From contig NZ_QVLP01000018.1 in the NCBI RefSeq assembly GCF_003569805.1, positions 124,001 through 188,000 on the forward strand: a DNA stretch of 64,000 nucleotides, read 5' to 3'. This document shows positions 34,861-44,460 of this stretch, one piece after another. Position 1 is the first letter of the stretch; every line of letters starts with the position of its first letter. The translations under genes and the position numbers were made by a program. Origin of the DNA: Microbacterium halotolerans (GTDB lineage: Bacteria; Actinomycetota; Actinomycetes; Actinomycetales; Microbacteriaceae). The notes under the pieces were generated by a model, which was given only the letters and a program-made list of their open reading frames with translations, did not search any database and was not told where the DNA came from.

Positions 34861-35636
34861 TCCGTGCACACTGAGCCGCAGCGGAGCACTCGGCCGGGTC
34901 CGACCGAGAACACCATCGTCAGCGACGTCGTCGCGGCCACATCGTCGTCGCCCAGCACGGCGAACAGCAGCAGCGCCAGCAGCTGGCGCCGCTCGGTGCC
35001 GAGCACGCCGACGGCCCCCAGGTCGAGGATGCCGATCCGCTGATCGTCCAGGAGCATGATGTTGCCCGGATGCAGGTCGGCGTGGAAGACCCCGTCGACG
35101 AATACGCTCTTCAGCACCCAGGAGATCAGGGCCTCGGCGAGTTCCGTCCGCTTCGCCTCCGTGAGGGCGTCCCGTCCCTCTGCCATCGCCACGCCGCTCA
35201 GCCTGGTCGTCACCATGACGGCCTCGCCGGAGAGATCGTCGACGGTCTGCGGCACCTCGATGAGGGGGTGTCGCGCGGTCGTCGCGCGAACGGTTCTGGT
35301 GTTGTCCGCCTCCCGGCGGTAGTCGAGCTCCTCGAGCAGCGAACCGGAGAGTCCAGTCGCCAGCGCCTCGACGTCCATCGCGCGGGCCCACGCCCACCGA
35401 CGCTGAGCCCGTTCGGCGAAGCGGCCCAGGATGTCGCAGTCGACCCGCACATCCGCCGCAGCCCCCGGACGACGCACCTTGACGACGACGTCGGTGCCGT
35501 CCGAGAGCACCGCAGCGTGGACCTGGGCGAGCGACGCCGCGGTCAGAGGCTCCGACGCGAACGACTGCAGGATCGTGTCGGGGGAGCGGCCCCACACTCC
35601 AGTTGGAACAAAGAATCGAATGTCGGCATTCTGCAT
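34861..35636 (-). pseudogene. Remnant of a UbiB/AarF (ABC1) family kinase-like gene
   Basis: The minus strand from ATG 35636 encodes MQNADIRFFVPTG and then clear UbiB/AarF sequence: LQSFASEPLTAASLAQVHAAVL, VVVKVRRPG (nucleotide-binding Lys), LEELDYRREADNTRTV, FVDGVFHADLHPGNIMLLDDQRIGILDLGAVGVLG (catalytic Asp and DFG-like DLG). Intact members have 100-150 residues before this, including the KxGQ lid motif, and 150-200 after it; both ends are missing here. The reading frame stays open until 34149, but beyond about 34890 it runs antisense through the nitroreductase gene and resembles nothing, so I end the remnant at 34861. It looks like a gene fragment left by rearrangement; a short expressed peptide cannot be excluded. 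Confidence 0.75.
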
Positions 35637-35761
35637 GCTCGTCTCTCTCTGTTCGGGTGACCGATCGGGATCGCTCAGAGCGCGCATCGGCGGTTCATTA
35701 CCGAGGAGAACATAGGAAGTTTGTTCTATACATACGTGATCCGATCGAGTAGAGTATACGT

Positions 35762-37228
35762 ATGGACACGAACCCGCTGGCAGGAGTCGAGGAAGCGCTC
35801 GACGCGCTCCGCTCTGCCGGTGGTGGGCGATCGGTCGAGGCGCTCAGCCCCGCTGAGCTCATCGCCGTGAGCGCTGCCTACGGTGCGCTTCGCAGGCAGA
35901 TCGATGCAGCGCAGGCGCCGGTCGCCGCCGAGGTCGCGCGGCAGTCGAGGCGGGAACTGGGCAGTGACTCCCTGGCGAAGAAGCAGGGATACTCCACTCC
36001 GGCATCGCTGATCGCGACGACCGGCGGCGGGAGCATCGGGGAGTCGTTGAAGCTCATCCGTGTGGGTGAGGCGACGAAGCCGAAGCAGGCGCTCTCCGGC
36101 GAGGAGCTCCCGGCCAAGCATCCGTACGTCGCCGATGCGCTCGCGTCGGGGCGAATCGGCGTGACGGTGGCGGACGACATCTCCAAGATGCTCGACGCCG
36201 TCGAACTGCGTGCGTCGCGGCAGATGATCGACGAAGCGGAGAAGCAGCTGGTCGAGCTTGCGCCGGGGCTGACGCCCGATCAGGTGCGCAAGCTGATCGT
36301 GCGTGCCGAGGCGCATCTCGATCCTGACGGGCTGGAGCCTGCAGAAGACAGGCTCCGCGATGACCGGTTCCTCATCGTGCGCGAGGAGCGTGACGGCTCG
36401 ATCAGCCTGAAGGGGTCGCTCGACCCGGTCTCCGGTGCGCCCGTGAAAGCGCTGATCGACGGCATGGTGACCAACACGATGCGCACGCGCGGGCGGGCGG
36501 CGAGCACCCAGGAGCAGGAGACGGGGCACGTATGCCAGGGCAACGGCTCGCGCGAGGGGTCGGTGCCAGGCGACGCGCCCCAGAGCACAACCACATGTGA
36601 CTGCGCCGCGCTCGGCGACGGTGCTGACATCGCGCCCCTCGTCGATGCCCGCACGCGCAAGCAGATGCAGGCCGACGCGTTCGTCGACATCTGCAGGCAC
36701 GCGCTCGGCTGCGAGCAGGTCGCGACGGGGCCGACCACCACGGTGATCGTGCGGATGACGCTCTCCGAACTCGAGAACCGCACGGGCAGGGCCACCATCG
36801 ACGGCCTCGACCGGCCCGTATCGGCCGCGGCGGCCCGCCGCATCGCCATCGATGCGCAGGTCATCCCGGCCGTGCTCGGCTCGCAGAGCGAGGTTCTCGA
36901 CTGGGGCAGGGCGAAGCGGCTGTTCACTCCCGCTCAGAAGCTCGCCATCGCCGAGCGCGACGGAGGCTGCGCCTTCTGCGGAGCAGCGCCCAGCATGTGC
37001 TCGGTGCACCACATCGAGTGGTGGGGGCGCGATCGCGGCAGAACGGACCTCTCCGACGGGGTGCTGCTGTGCACCGGATGCCATCATCGCGTGCACGACG
37101 ACGGCTGGAGCATCGACGTGCGTGGTTCAGGCACCGGGGGAGAAGTGTGGTTCGTGCCGCCGCCGTGGCTCGACCGAGCTCAGACGCCGCGCCGCGGGAT
37201 GAGCGCGCATTTCGGCCTGGCCGCGTAG
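35762..37228 (+). CDS. DUF222 protein with C-terminal HNH endonuclease domain (13E12-like)
   Basis: A 488-residue member of the actinobacterial 13E12/DUF222 family. Residues ~30-330 are the helical DUF222 part (RRQIDAAQAPVAAEVARQS..., LDPVSGAPVKALIDGM). The C-terminal HNH nuclease is intact: CAFCGAAPSMCSVHHIEWWGRDRGRTDLSDGVLLCTGCHHRVHDDGW, with two CxxC-type zinc pairs and the catalytic His-His. Such genes occur in many copies in Microbacteriaceae genomes and may be mobile or recombination-prone, but their function is not known. ATG 35762 has no clear ribosome site; an AT-rich stretch (TATACATACG and TAGAGTATACG) just upstream provides possible -10 elements for a short-leader transcript. Confidence 0.9.
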   Translation: MDTNPLAGVEEALDALRSAGGGRSVEALSPAELIAVSAAYGALRRQIDAAQAPVAAEVARQSRRELGSDSLAKKQGYSTPASLIATTGGGSIGESLKLIRVGEATKPKQALSGEELPAKHPYVADALASGRIGVTVADDISKMLDAVELRASRQMIDEAEKQLVELAPGLTPDQVRKLIVRAEAHLDPDGLEPAEDRLRDDRFLIVREERDGSISLKGSLDPVSGAPVKALIDGMVTNTMRTRGRAASTQEQETGHVCQGNGSREGSVPGDAPQSTTTCDCAALGDGADIAPLVDARTRKQMQADAFVDICRHALGCEQVATGPTTTVIVRMTLSELENRTGRATIDGLDRPVSAAAARRIAIDAQVIPAVLGSQSEVLDWGRAKRLFTPAQKLAIAERDGGCAFCGAAPSMCSVHHIEWWGRDRGRTDLSDGVLLCTGCHHRVHDDGWSIDVRGSGTGGEVWFVPPPWLDRAQTPRRGMSAHFGLAA

Positions 37229-37339
37229 CGCGTCCGCGCCCGATCGCGCGGCCGCAGGCGGTTCACAGGACATCCGCACCCGCCATCGGCGTGCGCGCAG
37301 CGGCCGCGAGCGTCTGGCGACGTATTCTCGAGTCCGATC

Positions 37340-38581
37340 ATGAATCGCCTCCTCGTCACCGTTCTCGCCGCGGTCGATGCCGTCGTCGCGGCGGTCATCG
37401 GCCTCGGTGTCGTTCTCGTTCCCCTCGTGCTGGGCTGGTTCACCGCGTTCTCGGGCGCGGACTGGGCCTCTCTCTGGCCGACGGGCGCCCGCATCTGGCA
37501 GCTCGGCAACCTGGTGCCGGTGCACCTGAGCCTCGACGACGTCTTCGTATCGTCGTCCGGTGTGGCCCCCGACGCCGCCGAGTTCGTCGTTTCGCTCGCG
37601 CCGCTCGCGCTGGCCGGCTTCGTGCTGCTGTTCGCCGCTCGCTCCGGCCGCCGTGCCGCACGCGCCGGCGCGTGGATGGTGGGCGTCGTCTCCGGCACCG
37701 TCGTCACATGCGCCGTCGCCACCGTTGTGCTGATGACATCCGGCACTCCCATCGCATCGGTCGCCTCGTGGCAGGCGATTCTCCTCCCGACGGCGCTCTA
37801 TCTCGGGGGTGCGCTCGTCGGTGCAGTCACCACGGCGTGGGGCGACGGCGACGATAGCCTGATCGACGAGCTGCACGACCGCGTCGACGCACTCTCGCCT
37901 GCATGGCGCGCCGTTCCGGCGCTGGCGGTGCGCGGCACGGCGATCGCGCTCGTCGGCCTCATCGGACTCGGCGGCATCGCGCTGCTGGCCTCGGTGATCA
38001 CCCGCGGCGGCGAGATGATCACGCTGTTCGAAGCCGCGCAGGTCGACGCCGTCGGGGCGACGGGCCTCACGGTCGCGCACCTGGCGTACCTGCCGACGCT
38101 GCTGGTGTGGGCGATCTCCTGGATGGCGGGGCCCGGTTTCTCGGTCGGCACCGCGACCGCCGTCGCGCCGTCGAACGTCGATCTCGGCGTCGTGCCGAGC
38201 CTGCCGCTGCTCGGCCTGCTGCCGGAGCAGGGCTCTCCGTTCCTGCTGCTGGTGATGCTCGCCCCCGTAGCCGTCGGCGCGCTCGCCGCACTGTCGCTGC
38301 GCGGCATGCTGGCACAGGAATGGCGCGCTGAGGGCATGCTCGGCGACGACACCGAGCCGTACCTGCCGCGCATCGCGCTCGCCGCCTCGGTTGCGGTGCT
38401 CACTGCCGGCGCCGCCGCGCTGCTGGCGGTGATGGCATCCGGATCGATGGGCCCCGGTCGCCTCGTCGACGTCGGACCGTCCGCGGGCCCCGTCGCGCTC
38501 GCCGTGGGGCTCGAGGTGCTGCTGGGCACGGCGATCGTGCTGCTCAGCCCCCGCGCGCGGCGCGACGTCACCGAAGACTGA
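37340..38581 (+). CDS. DUF6350 / PerM-like multi-pass membrane protein
   Basis: A 413-residue integral membrane protein with about ten hydrophobic helices and one long soluble loop. Gene order tells more than motifs: in actinobacteria, including mycobacteria where the counterpart is called perM and is linked to cell division, this gene lies between sucCD and purN-purH, as here apart from the inserted blocks. The segment AHLAYLPTLLVWAISWMAGPGFSVGTATAVAPSNVDLGVVPSLPLLGLLP is the conserved core of the family. ATG 37340 lacks a ribosome site but is preceded by TATTCT at 37323-37328, so the transcript may have a very short leader. Confidence 0.85.
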   Translation: MNRLLVTVLAAVDAVVAAVIGLGVVLVPLVLGWFTAFSGADWASLWPTGARIWQLGNLVPVHLSLDDVFVSSSGVAPDAAEFVVSLAPLALAGFVLLFAARSGRRAARAGAWMVGVVSGTVVTCAVATVVLMTSGTPIASVASWQAILLPTALYLGGALVGAVTTAWGDGDDSLIDELHDRVDALSPAWRAVPALAVRGTAIALVGLIGLGGIALLASVITRGGEMITLFEAAQVDAVGATGLTVAHLAYLPTLLVWAISWMAGPGFSVGTATAVAPSNVDLGVVPSLPLLGLLPEQGSPFLLLVMLAPVAVGALAALSLRGMLAQEWRAEGMLGDDTEPYLPRIALAASVAVLTAGAAALLAVMASGSMGPGRLVDVGPSAGPVALAVGLEVLLGTAIVLLSPRARRDVTED

Positions 38582-38613
38582 CTCCCCGCGAGCAGCCGGG
38601 CGCAGCCTCGCCG

Positions 38614-39984
38614 TCAGTCGGCAGGTGTCGCGCGGGCCACGGCCTGTGCGACCTCGTCGACGTCGCCTGAGATCATGCCGACCGTGACCCTGATGCGGTC
38701 GCGTCCGTCCTCCGCTGCCGCCTGTTCAGGGTAGAAGGTGCTCCCCGCGGCGACCCGGATGCCGGCGGCGGCGAGGCTGACGAGGGCGGCGCGCTCATCG
38801 TCGACCGGGAGCCAGGCGTTGATGCCGTCGGACGCTCCGACCCCGGCGCGCTCGCCCAGCCGTGCCCGCAGCGCCTGCGCGAAGCGCCGCTGCCGGGAGG
38901 CGTACGCCGCGCGCGCACGGGACACCTCCGCAACCGACTCGCCGTCTGTGAGCAGCTCCGTCAGCACGTGCTGAATCAGCCTCGGCACCCACCACGGGCC
39001 GAGGCTGCGCCGCGTCTCCACCTGGGATACGACGGATGCCGGGCCGCCCAGAGCGGCGACCCGCAGGTCGGGGCCGTGGGACTTCGAGAACGACCGGATG
39101 AGCACCGTTCGATCCGGCAGATGCCTCGCGATGGTGGCCTCTTCAGCCCGCGCGATGGCGCCGGAGTGGTCGTCCTCGATCACGATGACGTCGCCGCCGC
39201 GCGGTGATGCTCGGATCACCTCGGCGAGCTGGGCCGCTCTGGCCGGAGTCATCGACGCACCCGTCGGGTTGTGCGCCCTCGGCTGCAGCAGGATCACGCG
39301 GGGGCGAGAGGAGAGTGCCTCCGCCAGCGCCTCAGGGAGAATCCCCTCCGCGTCGATCGGGACGGGAACGGCGACGAGATCGTGCGCATCGATGAGGTCG
39401 TACAGCGGTGGGAACGTCGGCTGCTCGATCACGATCCGATCGCCGAACCGCGTCACCTGCTGCAGTGTTCTGTCGATGCCGTCGAGGGCGCCGCTCACCA
39501 CGGTGAGACTGTGCTCCGGTGCCGGCCACTGCTCCTCGAGAAGCCGTCTCAGCCGCGGCAGCACCGGGTCTTCGTGGTAGCTTGCGGTCGCCGCGTGGGG
39601 CGCGGCGCGTGCGAACGCTCTCGCGAGATGCGGCAGCAGGCGCGGATCGGGCGTGCCGCGTGAGAGATCGAGCCTCGTCGCCTCGATGTGGCCGGCCAAT
39701 CGTCTGGTGTGCGGGGCGGTGTCGCGGCGGGTCGTGTCGCACACGAACGAGCCGGCCCGCCCCCGCGAGATGATCGTGCCAGCGCCGGAGAGCGCCTGCC
39801 ACGCGGTCGAGACCGTTGCGGGGCTCACGCGCAGCGACATCGCCATCTCGCGCACCGTCGGCAGCCGGTCGCCTGGCGCGAGAGTGCCGTCAGCCACCAG
39901 CACGGCAAGCGCACTGGCGATGTCCGACGGCGTCGTGCCATCGATGCGGGCGGCCAGCGCGCCGGCGCTCGTGATGGAGGTCAC
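38614..39984 (-). CDS. MocR-type GntR regulator with aminotransferase-like domain
   Basis: A 456-residue PdxR/MocR-family regulator. Residues ~10-80 are a GntR winged helix (LAPGDRLPTVREMAMSLRVSPATVSTAWQAL), and the remainder is a fold-type I aminotransferase domain (VVSGALDGIDRTLQQVT, QPRAHNPTGASMTPARAA, VIVIEDDHSG and the PLP Lys in LIRSFSKSHGPDLRVA). Such proteins use PLP or an amino compound as effector. It is divergent from the pyrimidine/hydantoin operon starting at 40172 and is the likely local regulator, perhaps sensing an amino product such as beta-alanine; that is inference. The start is GTG 39984; the frame is open further upstream, but that part lacks family similarity. Confidence 0.88.
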   Translation of the reverse strand: MTSITSAGALAARIDGTTPSDIASALAVLVADGTLAPGDRLPTVREMAMSLRVSPATVSTAWQALSGAGTIISRGRAGSFVCDTTRRDTAPHTRRLAGHIEATRLDLSRGTPDPRLLPHLARAFARAAPHAATASYHEDPVLPRLRRLLEEQWPAPEHSLTVVSGALDGIDRTLQQVTRFGDRIVIEQPTFPPLYDLIDAHDLVAVPVPIDAEGILPEALAEALSSRPRVILLQPRAHNPTGASMTPARAAQLAEVIRASPRGGDVIVIEDDHSGAIARAEEATIARHLPDRTVLIRSFSKSHGPDLRVAALGGPASVVSQVETRRSLGPWWVPRLIQHVLTELLTDGESVAEVSRARAAYASRQRRFAQALRARLGERAGVGASDGINAWLPVDDERAALVSLAAAGIRVAAGSTFYPEQAAAEDGRDRIRVTVGMISGDVDEVAQAVARATPAD

Positions 39985-40171
39985 ATATCGATCATGTCGT
40001 GCCGGAAGCCGCTGGGTGCTCGAAACGGCGACGGGCGGAGACGAATTTACGTGCCGGGAAGAAAGAGAAATTTGGGCGAAATGTTCAGGCGTGACGATAA
40101 CGCAATCAACACGAGGCGGAACGCACTCCCGCACAGCAGCCGCGCACCTGCCCGCACTCAGAGGAGACGAC

Positions 40172-41020
40172 ATGACAGAGGTCCGAGCAGCCATCACCCA
40201 GACGACCTGGACGGGCGACAAGGCTTCGATGCTCGACAGGCACGAGCAGTTCGCCCGCGACGCCGCCTCGCAGGGCGCTCAGGTGATCTGCTTCCAGGAG
40301 CTGTTCTACGGGCCGTACTTCGGCATCACACAGGATGCGAAGTACTACGACTACGCCGAACCCGCTGACGGCCCCATAGTGCAGCGCTTCGCCGCGCTCG
40401 CGAAGGAGCTCGGCATGGTGATGGTGCTGCCCGTCTACGAGATGGCGATGACCGGGGTGTACTACAACTCCAGCGTGCTCGTCGACGCTGACGGCAGCGT
40501 TCTCGGCACCTACCGCAAGCACCACATCCCGCACGTGGAGAAGTTCTGGGAGAAGTTCTACTTCCGTCCAGGCAACCTCGGCTATCCGGTGTTCGACACC
40601 GCGGTCGGTCGGATCGGCATGTACATCTGCTACGACAGGCACTTCCCCGAGGGCTGGCGGGAGCTCGGCCTGAACGGCGCGGAGATCGTGTTCAACCCGA
40701 ACGCCACCAAACCCGGCTTGTCGAACCGGCTCTGGGAGCTCGAGCAGCCGGCTGCTGCGGCGAACAATCAGTACTTCGTCGCCGCGGCGAACCGGGTCGG
40801 CCGCGAGGACAACGAATACGGCGATGAGGCGGTCACCTTCTACGGGAAGAGCCAGTTCTGCGACCCCCGCGGCAACATCGTCGGCGACTACGGCTCGGAG
40901 ACCGAGGAGCAGCTGCTCATCAGGGATCTCGACCTGTCGCTCATTCGGACGGCCCGCGACAGCTGGCAGTTCTACCGCGACCGCCGCCCCGATTCCTACG
41001 CGGCCATCACCGCGCCCTGA
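40172..41020 (+). CDS. Carbon-nitrogen hydrolase, beta-ureidopropionase / N-carbamoyl amino acid hydrolase type
   Basis: A 282-residue nitrilase-superfamily enzyme. The catalytic triad is visible: Glu in CFQELFYGPYFG, Lys in YRKHHIPHVEKFWEKFYF, Cys in MYICYDRHFPEGWRELGLNGAE. The family hydrolyses N-carbamoyl-beta-alanine or N-carbamoyl amino acids to the amino acid, CO2 and ammonia. With dihydropyrimidinase encoded next, it would perform the third step of reductive pyrimidine breakdown or the second step of hydantoin use. ATG 40172 follows GAGGAGACGAC. It heads an operon of closely spaced genes to 49351, divergent from the MocR gene. Confidence 0.9.
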   Translation: MTEVRAAITQTTWTGDKASMLDRHEQFARDAASQGAQVICFQELFYGPYFGITQDAKYYDYAEPADGPIVQRFAALAKELGMVMVLPVYEMAMTGVYYNSSVLVDADGSVLGTYRKHHIPHVEKFWEKFYFRPGNLGYPVFDTAVGRIGMYICYDRHFPEGWRELGLNGAEIVFNPNATKPGLSNRLWELEQPAAAANNQYFVAAANRVGREDNEYGDEAVTFYGKSQFCDPRGNIVGDYGSETEEQLLIRDLDLSLIRTARDSWQFYRDRRPDSYAAITAP

Positions 41021-41042
41021 CTGCCGGCACGAGAGGAGCAGC

Positions 41043-42479
41043 ATGACAACGACACTGATCACCGGAGGCACCGTCGTCAGTGCGACGGGCCGGACCCCTG
41101 CCGACGTGCTGGTCGACGGCGAGCGCATCGTCGCCGTGCTCGCACCCGGATCGGAACTGCTCGGCAGCGACCTGACCGGCTCGGTCGACCGCGTCGTCGA
41201 CGCCACGGGCAAGTACGTCATCCCAGGAGGCGTCGACGCCCACACGCACATGGAGATGCCGTTCGGCGGCACCTTCGCCTCCGATACCTTCGAGACGGGA
41301 ACCCGCGCCGCGGCGTGGGGAGGCACCACCACGATCGTGGACTTCGCGGTGCAGCACCCCGGCCAGAACATTCTCGACCAGCACCAGCTGTGGCAGGAGA
41401 AGGCCGCAGGCCGGTGCGCCGTCGACTACGGCTTCCACCAGATCCTCTCCGACGTGCAGGACGACTCCCTCACCGCGATGGACGAGCTGATCACGGAGGG
41501 CGTGACCAGCTTCAAGCTGTTCACCGCCTACAAGGGCGTCTTCCTCTCGGATGACGGACAGATCTTCCGCGCCTTCCAGAAGGGCGCCCAGAACGGCGCC
41601 ATGATGATGATGCACGCGGAGAACGGCTCGATCATCGACGTGCTGCAGCAGCAGGCGCTCGAGGCGGGGCACACGTCGCCGCAGTGGCACGGCCTCACCC
41701 GCCCATGGCAGACGGAGGCAGAGGCCACGCACCGGGTGATCATGATCTCGCACCTCACCGGCGCACCGCTGTACGTCGTGCACGTGAGCGCCAAACAGGC
41801 CGTCGAGCAGATCGCTGCCGCTCGTGACAGAGGCATGAACGTGTTCGGTGAGACGTGCCCGCAGTACCTCTACCTCTCGCTCGAGGAGCATCTTGCGGCC
41901 AGGAGCGAGCAGTGGGGCGACTTCGAGGGCGCCAAGTACGTCTGCTCGACGCCGATCCGCTCGCACCACGACGGCCATCACGACGCGATGTGGCAGAGCC
42001 TGCGCACCAACGACATCCAGATGGTCTCGACCGACCACTGCCCGTTCTGCATGAAGGAGCAGAAGGAGCTCGGCCGTGACAGCTTCGCCGCCATTCCGAA
42101 CGGGATGGGCAGCGTCGAGAACCGGATGGATCTGATGTACCAGGGCGTCGTCGACGGGCGCATCACGCTCGAGCGCTGGGTCGAGATCACCTCGACCACA
42201 CCGGCGCGGATGTTCGGGATGTACGGCCGCAAGGGGGTGATCCAGCCGGGCGCCGACGCCGACATCGTCGTGTACGACCCGAACGGGCACACGTCGATCG
42301 GAATGGGCAAGGCGCACCACATGAACATCGACTACTCCGCCTGGGAGGGCTTCGAGATCGACGGGCACGTCGACCTCGTGATGTCGCGAGGCTCCGTGAT
42401 CGTCGATGACACCGGCTATATCGGTCGCAAGGGGCACGGCTCCTACATCAAGCGCGGCCTGACCCAGTACCTGAGCTGA
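41043..42479 (+). CDS. Dihydropyrimidinase / D-hydantoinase
   Basis: A 478-residue cyclic amidohydrolase. Metal-binding motif GGVDAHTHMEMPFGG, the carboxylated bridging Lys in GVTSFKLFTAYKG, later metal His residues in MMMHAENGSI and VVHVSAKQAV, and the active-site Asp in VSTDHCPFC are all present, so an active binuclear zinc site is expected. It opens dihydrouracil, dihydrothymine or 5-substituted hydantoins to N-carbamoyl acids, which the enzyme encoded just upstream would hydrolyse. Length fits the family. ATG 41043 follows GAGAGGAGC. No dihydropyrimidine dehydrogenase gene is in the window. Confidence 0.93.
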   Translation: MTTTLITGGTVVSATGRTPADVLVDGERIVAVLAPGSELLGSDLTGSVDRVVDATGKYVIPGGVDAHTHMEMPFGGTFASDTFETGTRAAAWGGTTTIVDFAVQHPGQNILDQHQLWQEKAAGRCAVDYGFHQILSDVQDDSLTAMDELITEGVTSFKLFTAYKGVFLSDDGQIFRAFQKGAQNGAMMMMHAENGSIIDVLQQQALEAGHTSPQWHGLTRPWQTEAEATHRVIMISHLTGAPLYVVHVSAKQAVEQIAAARDRGMNVFGETCPQYLYLSLEEHLAARSEQWGDFEGAKYVCSTPIRSHHDGHHDAMWQSLRTNDIQMVSTDHCPFCMKEQKELGRDSFAAIPNGMGSVENRMDLMYQGVVDGRITLERWVEITSTTPARMFGMYGRKGVIQPGADADIVVYDPNGHTSIGMGKAHHMNIDYSAWEGFEIDGHVDLVMSRGSVIVDDTGYIGRKGHGSYIKRGLTQYLS

Positions 42480-42490
42480 AGGAGCACGCC

Positions 42491-43507
42491 ATGGACTTCG
42501 GAGTCGTCCTGCAGAACGATCCGCCCGCATCCCGCGTCGTCGAACTCGCGGTCAAGGCCGAGAACTACGGATTCAGCCACGTGTGGACCTTCGACTCGCA
42601 CCTGCTCTGGCAGGAGCCGTACGTCGTGTACAGCCAGATCCTCGCCGCAACGCGGAAGGTCAAGGTCGGTCCCTTCGTGACCAACCCCGCCACCCGCGAC
42701 TGGACCGTGACGGCATCGCTGTATGCCACGCTGAACGACGCCTTCGGCAACCGCACGGTGTGCGGCATCGGCCGCGGCGACAGCGCCGTGCGCACGCTGA
42801 AGGGGCGCCCGTCGAGCCTGGCCGAGCTGCGCGAAGCGATCCACGTCATCAGGGAACTGGCCAACTCGCGCCCCGTCGAGCACAACGGGGCGACCCTGCG
42901 CTTCCCCTGGTCGACCGGCAGCGAGTTGGAGATGTGGGTTGCGGCATACGGACCCAAGGCGCTGCAGCTGACCGGCGAAGTCGCCGATGGCTACATCCTG
43001 CAGCTGGCCGATGTCGACATTGCGAAGTGGATGATCGGTGCCGTGCGCGAAGCGGCGGAGAAAGCCGGCCGCGACCCGGACGCCATCCGGTTCTGCGTGG
43101 CCGCGCCGTTCTACGTCGGCGACGACCTGGCGCACATGCGCGAGCAGACGCGCTGGTTCGGCGGCATGGTGGGCAATCACGTCGCCGAAGTGGTGCGCCG
43201 GTACGGCGGGGACGGAGCGATGCCGCAGGCGCTCACCGACTATGTCGCCGGCCGCACGGGATACGACTACAACTCGCACGGGCGGGCGGGCAACGACCAC
43301 GTCGACTTCGTTCCGGATGAGATCGTCGACCGGTTCTGCGTGCTCGGCACTCCGGATGAGCACATCGCGAAGATCGAACAGCTGCGCGAGATCGGCGTCG
43401 ACCAGTTCGCAGGGTATCTCCAGCACGACGGCAAGGAGGAGACGCTGCGGGCCTACGGCGAGAAGATCATCCCGGCGATGCGCGAGAGGGTCACGGCCAC
43501 CTCATGA
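42491..43507 (+). CDS. LLM-class flavin- or F420-dependent oxidoreductase (TIGR03842-type)
   Basis: A 338-residue luciferase-like monooxygenase-fold protein. MDFGVVLQNDPPASRVVELAVKAENYGFSHVWTFDSHLLWQEPY at the N-terminus and RTVCGIGRGDSAVRTLKG plus WVAAYGPKALQLTGEVADGYILQ are close to the subgroup predicted to use F420. It could also use reduced FMN. Members are often found beside dihydropyrimidinase genes, as here, 11 bases downstream; the reaction is not established. It may replace a dihydropyrimidine dehydrogenase or act on an aldehyde or amine product of the pathway. ATG 42491 follows GAAGGAGC. It overlaps the next gene by ATGA. Confidence 0.88.
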   Translation: MDFGVVLQNDPPASRVVELAVKAENYGFSHVWTFDSHLLWQEPYVVYSQILAATRKVKVGPFVTNPATRDWTVTASLYATLNDAFGNRTVCGIGRGDSAVRTLKGRPSSLAELREAIHVIRELANSRPVEHNGATLRFPWSTGSELEMWVAAYGPKALQLTGEVADGYILQLADVDIAKWMIGAVREAAEKAGRDPDAIRFCVAAPFYVGDDLAHMREQTRWFGGMVGNHVAEVVRRYGGDGAMPQALTDYVAGRTGYDYNSHGRAGNDHVDFVPDEIVDRFCVLGTPDEHIAKIEQLREIGVDQFAGYLQHDGKEETLRAYGEKIIPAMRERVTATS

Positions 43508-44460
43508 CCGCGGTGCTCGAGCAGCGACGCGCGGCGCCGGAGTCAGCGGGGCAGCAGCAGGTGGCGCCGCAGCGGCGCACCCCGCGACCGAGGCGGTTCG
43601 CGCCGTGGCTGTGGGGTGTCGTCGGCATCGCGGTGCTGGTGGCGATCTGGGAGCTGTACCGCCTCGTCGGGCCAGTGGACGGGTTCGTGCTCGGAGAACT
43701 GCGGCTGCTGCCTCGGGCGAGCGACCTGGCGATGCCGCACGTGGCGGAGATGATCGCACGGCTGTTCTCGGGTGAGACCAGGTCGAGCACGTCGGAGCCG
43801 CTCTGGCTCGCTGTGGCCCAGGCTTCGCTGGTCACCGGCGGCACCTCGGCCGTCGGCTTCGTCGTCGGCGTCATCGTCGGGCTCGGCTTCGCCCTGCTGA
43901 TGCTGGCGTTCCGCGTCGGTCGCTGGGCGCTGCTGCCGTGGATCGTGCTGAGCCAGACGGTCCCGCTGATCGCTTTCGCCCCGATGGTCCGCTCGTGGGG
44001 CTCGCAGCTCACGATCGGTGCGTTCGAATGGCAGGACTGGATGAGCGTTGCGCTCATCGCGAGCTACCTGGCCTTCTTCCCTGTGGCGGTCGGCGCTCTG
44101 GCCGGATTCGAATCGCCCGATCGAGTGCACGTCGAACTCATGCGCACCTACGCAGCCGGCTGGTGGAGAGTGTTCGTCAGGCTGCGGCTGCCCGCGGCGG
44201 TGCCGCACCTGCTCACAGCCCTTCGCCTCGCCGCGGCGAACGCGATCATCGGCGCCGTCGTGGCCGAGGTGTCGACGGGGTCGCGGGGCGGCATCGGGCG
44301 GATGATCATCCAGTTCGCAGGCCAGGCCTCGTCTGACCCGCCCAAGGCATGGGCACCGATCTTCGGTGCCGTCGCCCTTGGACTCCTCGCCGCCGGTTCG
44401 CTTGCCGCGACCGGATGGCTTCTCAAGGACTACCGACGCGTGGAGGTCTCATCCGCATGA
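43504..44460 (+). CDS. ABC importer permease A (SsuC/TauC/ThiX type)
   Basis: A 318-residue membrane protein of the BPD_transp_1 family with about six helices after an N-terminal polar, Pro/Arg-rich stretch of ~35 residues. The cytoplasmic coupling (EAA-like) segment is MRTYAAGWWRVFVRLRLPAAVPHLLTALRLAAANAI, and the end GSRGGIGRMIIQFAGQ... is typical. It belongs to the NMT1/SsuA-type importer whose other parts follow: ATPase 44457, permease B 45275, binding protein 46117. It is coupled by ATGA overlaps on both sides. Confidence 0.9.
   Translation: MTAVLEQRRAAPESAGQQQVAPQRRTPRPRRFAPWLWGVVGIAVLVAIWELYRLVGPVDGFVLGELRLLPRASDLAMPHVAEMIARLFSGETRSSTSEPLWLAVAQASLVTGGTSAVGFVVGVIVGLGFALLMLAFRVGRWALLPWIVLSQTVPLIAFAPMVRSWGSQLTIGAFEWQDWMSVALIASYLAFFPVAVGALAGFESPDRVHVELMRTYAAGWWRVFVRLRLPAAVPHLLTALRLAAANAIIGAVVAEVSTGSRGGIGRMIIQFAGQASSDPPKAWAPIFGAVALGLLAAGSLAATGWLLKDYRRVEVSSA

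Noticed and set aside
35762..37228. Intron- or toxin-type reading of the DUF222-HNH gene
   Set aside because: The HNH domain is intact, but the gene has the standard 13E12-family layout with no partner antitoxin, intron or intein splice residues.
38576..38620. Inverted GACTGA / TCAGTC flanking the convergent ends of the perM-like and MocR genes
   Set aside because: Only six bases with a long GC-rich interior; too weak to call a terminator.
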